Assembly (NCBI GenBank): GCA_050999155.1
Contig: JBPCPM010000109.1
Span: forward strand, 1 to 11,284
Length of the DNA: 11,284 nt
Reading direction: 5' to 3'
Origin: JBPCPM01 sp050999155
GTDB lineage: Bacteria > Actinomycetota > Thermoleophilia > Solirubrobacterales > 70-9
The position numbers and the translations under genes were made by a program. Below the pieces are notes generated by a model that had not been told where the DNA came from, searched no databases, and was given only the letters and a program-made list of their open reading frames with translations. Positions 5,562-11,284 of the stretch are shown here, in pieces. Every line of letters begins with the position of its first letter. Position 1 is the stretch's first letter.

Positions 5562-6596
5562 CTAGAAGAGTTGGTTCTCTCCCGAGAAGATCTCCGAGAC
5601 CGAGTCGTCGGTGAAGATGCGGCGGATCGAGTCGGTGAGGATGCCCGAGGCGCTGAGGACCTCGATGTTGTCCGGGGCGCCCGGGCGCTGGGGGATGGTG
5701 TCGGTGACGACGATCCGCTCGATGCCGGACTTCTCGACCGGCAGCCGCTCGTAGGCCGGGCCGGAGAAGACGCCGTGGGTAGCCAGCGCGACGACGCGGG
5801 CGGCGCCTTCCTCGCGCAGGGTCTTGGCGGCGGCGCACAGGGTGCCGGCCGTGTCGATCATGTCGTCGGCGATGACCGCGGTCTTACCCTCGACGTCGCC
5901 GACGACATAGCCGATGGCGGCGACCTGCTGGGCCGGGCGCTCTTTTTCCATGACGGCCCAGTGGCAGCCGATCTTGCGCGCGAAGTTGCGGGCCATCTTC
6001 ACGTTGCCGGCGTCGGGCGAGACGATGACCGGCTCGCGGTCGTACTTCTGGTCCTGGACCCACTGGGTGAGCAGCGGCATCGCGGTCATGTGGTCGACGG
6101 GCACGTCGAAGAAGCCCTGGATCTGGCCGGAGTGCAGGTCCATGGTCAGCACGCGGTCGACGCCGATCCGCTCCAGGCAGCTGGCCACAACGCGGCCGGA
6201 GATCGGCTCGCGGGGCCGGGACTTCTTGTCCTGGCGGGCGTAGCCGAACCAGGGCGAGACGGCGATGATCCGGTGGGCCGAGGCGCCCTTGGCCGCGTCG
6301 ATGAGCAGCAGCAGCTCCATCAGCGCGTCGTTGGGGCTCATTCCCTCGCCCTCGTTGGCGCAGGTGCTCTGCACGATGAAGACGTCGGCGCCGCGGATCG
6401 ATTCGCCGAAGCACGTGTAGACCTCGCCGTTGGAGAAGGTCTTGCTTTCGACCGACCCGAGGTCGACATCGAGGCTGTCGGCGATCCGCGCGGCGAGCGC
6501 GGTCGACGCCCGACCGCCGAACACCATCAGGCGCTTGGCGTAGTCGCGGCTGATGTGCGTCGTCAGCGTGCGGGGATCGGCGTCGGCGATGCTCAC
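5562..6596 (-). CDS. prs: Ribose-phosphate pyrophosphokinase (PRPP synthetase)
   Basis: Prs transfers pyrophosphate from ATP to ribose-5-phosphate, making PRPP for nucleotide, NAD, His and Trp synthesis. The 344-residue protein has the family layout. The first half contains SNGEVY (55-60), the flexible-loop region RQDKKSRPREP (121-131), and DLHSGQIQGFF (153-163). The second half contains the PRPP-binding loop VIADDMIDTAGT (241-252). All hallmark residues are present. The N-terminal extension of about 18 residues before KRLMVFGG is slightly longer than usual. The start is GTG 6596; its GTGA overlaps the glmU stop by 4 bases and is preceded by a strong AGGAGGAGG motif, so glmU and prs are co-transcribed and coupled. 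In relatives rplY commonly follows; here a convergent gene block intervenes. Confidence 0.98.
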   Translation of the reverse strand: MSIADADPRTLTTHISRDYAKRLMVFGGRASTALAARIADSLDVDLGSVESKTFSNGEVYTCFGESIRGADVFIVQSTCANEGEGMSPNDALMELLLLIDAAKGASAHRIIAVSPWFGYARQDKKSRPREPISGRVVASCLERIGVDRVLTMDLHSGQIQGFFDVPVDHMTAMPLLTQWVQDQKYDREPVIVSPDAGNVKMARNFARKIGCHWAVMEKERPAQQVAAIGYVVGDVEGKTAVIADDMIDTAGTLCAAAKTLREEGAARVVALATHGVFSGPAYERLPVEKSGIERIVVTDTIPQRPGAPDNIEVLSASGILTDSIRRIFTDDSVSEIFSGENQLF

Positions 6597-7987
6597 CTGC
6601 GGTCCTCCTCCTCGGCGCGGGTAACACGCCGCTCGGCGTATCCCTCAACGTTTTTCTGGCGGCTCCTGGCGATGCCCAGCGCACCCTCGGGTACATCTGT
6701 GTCGATAACCGATCCGGCGCCGGTGTAAGCGTGGTCTCCCAGACTGACCGGCGCGACCAGGGCCGTGTCGACGCCCGTGCGGACGCCGTCTCCGATCCGG
6801 GTCCGGTGCTTGCGCTGTCCATCGTAGTTCGCGGTGATGGTCCCCGCCCCCAGGTTGGCTCCCTGCCCCACGTCGGTGTCGCCGATGTAGCTGAGGTGCG
6901 GGACCTTTGCCTCCGGCCCGATCACCGAGTTCTTGATCTCGACGAAGGCGCCCGCCTTGGCCTTCTCGCGCAGCGAGGTATCGGGCCGCAGGTAGGCGAA
7001 GGGCCCGACGGTGGCGCCGTCGGCCACACGGCAGGACGTCAGGTAGGAGTGCGGGATCTGGACGCCGGAGCCGATCCGGGCGTCGCGCAGCGTCGAGTGG
7101 GGGCCGATCACGGAGTTGCGGCCGACCGACGTCTGTCCGGCCAGCACCGTGCCGGGCTCGATCCGCGCGTCGGGCTCGATCGCGACGTCCACGTCGATCC
7201 AGGTGGATGCCGGGTCCACGATCCGCACGCCGGTGAGCATGTGGGCCTCCAGCACCCGGCGCCGGGCCACCGCGTTGACCTCGCTCAGGTCGACCTGGGT
7301 GTTGACGCCGAGCTGCAGCTCCGGATCGTCGAGCGCGTGGGCGGCCACCGTCTTGCCGCTGCGCAGCAGCAGCGGCAGCGCGTCGGGAAGGTAGTACTCG
7401 CCCTGGGCGTTGTCGTTGCGCAGCTGCCCGAGAACGCCGATCAGGGCGGCGCCGTTGAACACGTAGGTCCCGGCGTTGACCTCGCGGATGGCCAGCTCGC
7501 GCGGCGTGGCATCGCCGGCCTCCTTGGCCTCGGCCACCCGCTGGACGTCGCCCACCGAGTCGCGGACGACCCGACCATAGTAGCCGGGATCGTCGAGGGT
7601 CATGGTAACGATGGTGGCGGCCGCGCGACGGCTGCGGTGCGTGTGGAGGATCTGTTCGATCGTGCCGGCGTCGAGCAGCGGCACGTCGCCGGAGAGCACG
7701 AGCACCTCCTCGGCGTCGGCGATCACGTCCGAGGCGGCGCGGACCGCGCCGCCCGTCCCGTCGGACCGCGGCTGGACGACCCGCTGGGCGTCGCCGAGAA
7801 CGTCACCGAGGGCGTCATCGGGGGAGACGACCGCGACGATCCGTTCGCAGCCGGCGGCGCGGGCCGCCGCGATGGGCCACGCGACCAGGGGCCGCCCGAG
7901 CACGTCGTGCAGCAGCTTCGGGGTGGCCGACCGCATCCGGGTTCCCTGGCCGGCAGCCAGGATCAGCGCGGTGGGAGCAGCGGCCAC
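6593..7987 (-). CDS. glmU: Bifunctional GlmU: N-acetylglucosamine-1-P uridyltransferase / glucosamine-1-P acetyltransferase
   Basis: GlmU makes UDP-GlcNAc, the precursor of peptidoglycan, in two steps: CoA-dependent acetylation of GlcN-1-P, then uridylation. The protein is 464 residues from GTG 7987. The N-terminal pyrophosphorylase domain has LAAGQGTRMRSATPKLLH (10-27), DGTGGAVRAA (76-85), SGDVPLLD (99-106; Asp101 at the Mg site), and YYGRVVRD. The C-terminal left-handed beta-helix has hexad repeats from about 250, LRPDTSL (333-339), HLSYIGD with catalytic His364, and GAGTITANYDG (380-390). Both active sites look intact. The frame is open back to 8287 on this strand, but that extension runs antisense through the tRNA gene and lacks homology; GTG 7987 begins right at the domain. 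It overlaps prs by 4 bases. Confidence 0.98.
   Translation of the reverse strand: MAAAPTALILAAGQGTRMRSATPKLLHDVLGRPLVAWPIAAARAAGCERIVAVVSPDDALGDVLGDAQRVVQPRSDGTGGAVRAASDVIADAEEVLVLSGDVPLLDAGTIEQILHTHRSRRAAATIVTMTLDDPGYYGRVVRDSVGDVQRVAEAKEAGDATPRELAIREVNAGTYVFNGAALIGVLGQLRNDNAQGEYYLPDALPLLLRSGKTVAAHALDDPELQLGVNTQVDLSEVNAVARRRVLEAHMLTGVRIVDPASTWIDVDVAIEPDARIEPGTVLAGQTSVGRNSVIGPHSTLRDARIGSGVQIPHSYLTSCRVADGATVGPFAYLRPDTSLREKAKAGAFVEIKNSVIGPEAKVPHLSYIGDTDVGQGANLGAGTITANYDGQRKHRTRIGDGVRTGVDTALVAPVSLGDHAYTGAGSVIDTDVPEGALGIARSRQKNVEGYAERRVTRAEEEDRR
6603..6612 (-). promoter_or_regulatory. Strong Shine-Dalgarno for prs (AGGAGGAGGA)
   Basis: AGGAGGAGGA on the minus strand, six bases before the GTG at 6596, lies inside the last codons of glmU. 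It is the strongest ribosome binding site in the window. It supports GTG 6596 as the prs start and independent loading on the glmU-prs mRNA. Confidence 0.8.
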
Positions 7988-7993
7988 CGGGCA

Positions 7994-7999
7994 ATCGTA
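7994..7999 (-). promoter_or_regulatory. Possible -10 element of a leaderless glmU-prs mRNA (TACGAT)
   Basis: On the minus strand TACGAT (TANNNT) is followed by exactly six bases and then the GTG start of glmU. There is no ribosome binding site in between. The arrangement is the same as before the K+ channel gene at 2663-2675, which supports leaderless initiation. A -35 element is not evident. Confidence 0.5.
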
Positions 8000-8064
8000 G
8001 ACTGGCCGCACGCCGTACGCCGCACGGCGCCGGTCGATGCGGCTCGTTCGAGCGGCGCTCGCGT

Positions 8065-8136
8065 TCCGGGATGGTGTAGTTGGCAGCACGCGAGGTTTTG
8101 GTCCTTGAAGCGGGGGTTCGAGTCCTCCTCCCGGAA
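8065..8136 (+). tRNA. tRNA-Gln (anticodon UUG)
   Basis: A complete cloverleaf can be folded. The acceptor stem is TCCGGGA (8065-8071) with TCCCGGA (8129-8135) and discriminator A8136. There is a short D stem (GTG/CAC). The anticodon stem is CGAGG/CCTTG around the loop TTTTGGT, with anticodon TTG at 8098-8100. The variable loop has four bases, and the T stem GGGGG/CCTCC (one G-T pair) encloses the loop TTCGAGT. The 3' CCA is not encoded (TCGCC follows). The gene lies 77 bases upstream of glmU on the opposite strand and 65 bases before the hydrolase gene. No clear promoter is seen upstream. Confidence 0.97.
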
Positions 8137-8201
8137 TCGCCGGCCGATCGCTGCGTTTCGCAGTCGCCCACAGCGGTACCCCACCAAGGCATGGTGCGTC
8201 C

Positions 8202-9107
8202 GTGAACCCGAACCCCGGCACCCGCCCCGCGTGGGTCGACGACTCGCTGTTTCCGTTCGAGAGCCACTTCGCCGAGATCGACGGCAACGTCGTGCACTAC
8301 GTCGACGAGGGCAGCGGACCGACGCTGCTGCTGCTGCACGGCAACCCGACCTGGTCGTTTCTGTACCGCAAGATGATCGCGGGCCTGCGCGACCGGTTCC
8401 GCTGCGTCGCCGTCGACTACCCAGGCTTCGGACTGTCTGCCGCGAGCCCCGGCTACGGCTACACCGCCGCCGAGCACGCCTTGGTCATCGAGCGCCTGGT
8501 CGAGCACCTCGACCTGACCGACATCACGGTGGCTGTGCAGGACTGGGCCGGTCCCATCGGCGTGGCTGCCGCGTCGCGCAACGCCGAGCGCTACCGCGCG
8601 CTGATCATCGGCAACACCTGGGCGTGGCCGAAGAACGAGCTGGCCACGCGTGCCTTCTCCTTCGCCCTCGGCGGACCGGTCGGCCGGCAGCTCATCGAGC
8701 GCTTCAACCTGTTCGCCCGGCGGATCGTGCCCGCGGGCTACCGCCGTCACTCGCTCACCGACGCCGAGCTCGAGCACTACACGCGGCCGTTCCCCGACGC
8801 CGCGGCCCGCGTGCCGACCCACGTGTTCCCGAAACAGATCATGGACGCGATGCCGCTCCTGCGCGAGACCGAGGCGGGGCTGAACACCCTGTCCGACCTG
8901 CCCGCCCTGATCCTCTGGGCGACCGGCGACATCGCCTTCGGCGCCGGAGAGCGCAAGCGCTGGGAGTCCGAGCTGCCCAATCACACAACACACCTCCTCG
9001 AGGGCGCCGGCCACTACTGGCAGGACGACGCCGGCGAGGAAGCCGCACGCGAGATCAAGCGCTGGTGGCCCGAAGGCGCCGAGCCAGGCGACGGCGCCGC
9101 GGCCTGA
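8202..9107 (+). CDS. Haloalkane-dehalogenase-like alpha/beta hydrolase
   Basis: This 301-residue alpha/beta hydrolase fits the haloalkane dehalogenase group, which cleaves carbon-halogen bonds through an Asp nucleophile. The block LLLLHGNPTWSFLYRKM (42-58) carries the oxyanion region and Asn48, a halide-stabilising position. VAVQDWAGPIGV (110-121) gives nucleophile Asp114 with the adjacent halide-binding Trp115. Asp243 (ATGDIAFG) is the likely catalytic acid and His271 (GAGHYWQDD) the base. Asp-His-Asp with Asn+Trp is the pentad described for subfamily III. A helical cap lies between about 140 and 230. The GTG start has no ribosome binding site; a weak CATGGT (8190-8195) precedes it by six bases. 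Related epoxide hydrolases also use an Asp nucleophile but usually have HGxP and cap Tyr residues. The true substrate is unknown. Confidence 0.85.
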   Translation: MNPNPGTRPAWVDDSLFPFESHFAEIDGNVVHYVDEGSGPTLLLLHGNPTWSFLYRKMIAGLRDRFRCVAVDYPGFGLSAASPGYGYTAAEHALVIERLVEHLDLTDITVAVQDWAGPIGVAAASRNAERYRALIIGNTWAWPKNELATRAFSFALGGPVGRQLIERFNLFARRIVPAGYRRHSLTDAELEHYTRPFPDAAARVPTHVFPKQIMDAMPLLRETEAGLNTLSDLPALILWATGDIAFGAGERKRWESELPNHTTHLLEGAGHYWQDDAGEEAAREIKRWWPEGAEPGDGAAA

Positions 9108-9133
9108 CCCCGGGCAGACCGCACAACGCCGCC

Positions 9134-9179
9134 GAGATCCCGATTCCTCGGTCTATCGCCGGATTATCGGGCACTCAGC
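9134..9179. repeat. 46-bp imperfect direct repeat, copy 1
   Basis: This copy starts GAGATCCCGATT and ends at 9179. It matches the second copy at 40 of 46 positions by eye. Inside it CCCGAT and ATCGGG form the outer arms of a hairpin (about 9140-9170), continued past a small bulge by TCC/GGA. It is noticeably richer in A and T than the flanking genes and lies 26 bases past the hydrolase stop. Confidence 0.85.
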
Positions 9180-9194
9180 ACGTCCATGGGCGGT

Positions 9195-9240
9195 GAGATC
9201 CCGATTTCTTGGTCTATGGCCGGATTATCGGACGCTCGGC
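9195..9240. repeat. 46-bp imperfect direct repeat, copy 2
   Basis: This is the second copy, offset 61 bases from the first. It keeps GAGATCCCGATT, GGTCTAT and CCGGATTATCGG and differs at six positions. The outer hairpin arms are shortened to CCGAT/ATCGG. The copy ends 25 bases before the convergent ABC ATPase stop, so both copies sit in the tail-to-tail gap, where they could serve as terminators or be members of a dispersed REP-like family. Confidence 0.85.
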
Positions 9241-9265
9241 GCGGGCGGGCGGCCGCGCTCGGCGG

Positions 9266-10077
<812 letters not shown>

Positions 10078-10081
<4 letters not shown>

Positions 10082-11284
10082 TCGGCCTGCCTCATGGCGT
10101 CGGCGGGCTCCAGGCGCGATGCGCGGACCGCCGCCACGCCCGCGGCCAACAGGCCGCCGAGCAGCGCGAGGCCCACGGCCGCCATCAGCAGTCCGAAGTC
10201 GACGGGGGCGTCGAGCGGGACGGTCGTGGTGGGATCCGGCGCCGGGGCCTGCTCGCCGCCTCGCCCGAACTGCGGAACGGCGCTGGCCGCCGACGCCTGC
10301 AGGTCGGGCGCGAGCGCGCCCGCCAGGGCGGCGCCCCCGACGCCGAGCACCGCCCCCACCAGCCCGCCGAGCAGGCCCAGGGCCAGCGTCTCCAGCGCGA
10401 GCTGCCGGACGACGCGCGCTCGGCTCCACCCGATCGCGCGCAGGGTCCCGAGCTCACGGACGCGCTTGTTGACGGCGCTCAGCGTCAGCAGGCCGGCGAC
10501 GAGAAACGAGGCGATCAGCGCCACGAGCGCGAGGGCGAGGCCCAGCCGATCGGACAGGTCGGCCGCGCCGACCAGCGAGCCGCTGACCGTGTCGGCCAGA
10601 TCCTGGGAGGAGGAGACCTCGGCCCCCGGCACCGCCTCGCGCACCCGCTTGGCCACCCCTCCCACGTCGGCGGCCTCCGTCGCGCGGACCAGCAGCAGGT
10701 TGACGCGGCCCTCGCGCTCGGAGGCCTTCTGCAGCGCATCGAGCGGTACGTAGGCGTCGGCCGCCTGGCCGCCGATCGGTGGCTCGACGAAGCCGACCAC
10801 CCGGACGCGTTCGTCGCCGAAGGAGACGCTGTCACCGATCTTCACCTCCAGCCGGCGTGCGTAGGCGACCGACAGCAGCGCTTCGACACGCTTGGAGGTC
10901 GCCGGGCGCAGGAACCGCCCCTCCACGACCTGGGCCGGGGTCACGAGCCCGATGTCGGTGCGGGCGGGGTCGACCCCGGCCACGATGGTCGTCTCGAACT
11001 CGATGTCGAAGTCGGCCGGGTTCGGCCGCCCCCGCTCGGGGCTGCCGGGCTCGTCGGGGACGGTGCCCTCGGTGCTGAGCAGCAGCACGCTCAGGGCCGG
11101 GGCGACATCGGCAACGCCGTCGACCGCACGGGCCCCCTCGACGAGGGCGTCGGGGAACGTGAGCTGGGTGGCGGGCAGGAAGGTCTCGCGCTTGAACTTC
11201 TCGCCGGGGTCGCCGAGCTCGGAGGGGTTGACGAACGCCTCCTGGTTTTCCTCGCGCAGGGCGTCGCGGTCCTCGCGCGAGAGC
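10078..11284 (-). CDS. ABC transporter permease, MacB/FtsX family (5' end beyond right edge)
   Basis: The minus-strand frame is open from the right edge, about 401 codons to the TGA at 10078; the start codon and first TM lie outside. The N-terminal part present here is the extracytoplasmic MacB_PCD-like region, with alternating beta strands such as VEGRFLRPATSKRVEALLS, IGDSVSFGDERVRVVGFV and YVPLDAL. The FtsX domain follows: TM LGLALALVALIASFLVAGLL, a cytoplasmic loop RVRELGTLRAIGWSRARVV that couples to the ATPase, TM LGLLGGLVGAVLGVG, and a final TM LLMAAVGLALLGGLLAAGVA ending RLEPADAMRQAE. These are the hallmarks of MacB/LolCE permeases. The gene overlaps the ATPase gene by 4 bases, making a two-gene transporter unit. 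An internal ATG at 11088 is not the true start because family sequence continues upstream of it. Confidence 0.93.

Noticed and set aside
5571..6728. 385-codon plus-strand frame over prs
   Set aside because: It is antisense to prs and the end of glmU and rich in Asp/Gly/Val as expected from the complementary strand; no domain.
7988..8287. 100-residue N-terminal extension of GlmU
   Set aside because: It would be translated antisense through the tRNA gene and lacks similarity to GlmU, whose domain starts at GTG 7987.
6731..9196. 821-codon open frame on the plus strand
   Set aside because: It runs antisense to glmU, through the tRNA and across the hydrolase gene in a different frame. The translation is low-complexity Arg/Gly/Asp-rich with no domain; it is a GC-rich shadow.
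9134..9240. Minimal CRISPR array
   Set aside because: There are only two imperfect repeats with a 15-base spacer, no cas genes nearby, and repeat divergence too high for CRISPR.
10082..10429. 116-residue N-terminal extension of the ABC ATPase
   Set aside because: It lies within the permease gene in another frame; the ATPase domain begins right after GTG 10081, which overlaps the permease stop as usual for coupled genes.

Overview
The window is very GC-rich, densely packed bacterial chromosome. The likely source is an actinobacterium, probably of the Thermoleophilia/Solirubrobacterales type. This rests on three things: the base composition, the frequent GTG/TTG starts, and the order glmU-prs-...-rplY-pth-...-mfd, which is the usual actinobacterial order of these housekeeping genes. 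The lineage is inferred from family resemblance and gene order, not from a marker search.

Reading the minus strand from right to left, the core is glmU (UDP-GlcNAc synthesis) overlapping prs (PRPP synthesis). Further left come rplY (ribosomal protein bL25 of the TL5/CTC type), pth (peptidyl-tRNA hydrolase), a crotonase-family gene, and the first part of mfd (transcription-repair coupling factor), which runs off the left edge. The prs-rplY junction is split by about 3 kb holding three genes in mixed orientation: a two-TM K+ channel with an RCK/TrkA module (+), a glycerophosphodiester phosphodiesterase (-) and a small lipoprotein (+). A tRNA-Gln(UUG) gene lies divergently upstream of glmU.

To the right there is a haloalkane-dehalogenase-like alpha/beta hydrolase (+), then an intergenic pair of 46-bp hairpin-bearing direct repeats. 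After these comes a MacB/FtsE-type ABC transporter on the minus strand: an ATPase with an AbrB-like C-terminal extension, and an FtsX-type permease whose 5' part lies beyond the right edge.

I see no phage, IS, CRISPR, toxin-antitoxin or defence genes. The window is mostly ordinary core genome. The points most worth a second look are the 46-bp repeat pair (9134-9240), the long structured inverted repeat downstream of prs (5448-5497), the repeated layout of a -10-like hexamer, six bases and a GTG start (possible leaderless starts), the 21-bp palindrome between rplY and the channel gene, the AbrB-like tail on the ABC ATPase, and a non-family-like stretch at the extreme left edge that may be a contig-end artefact.
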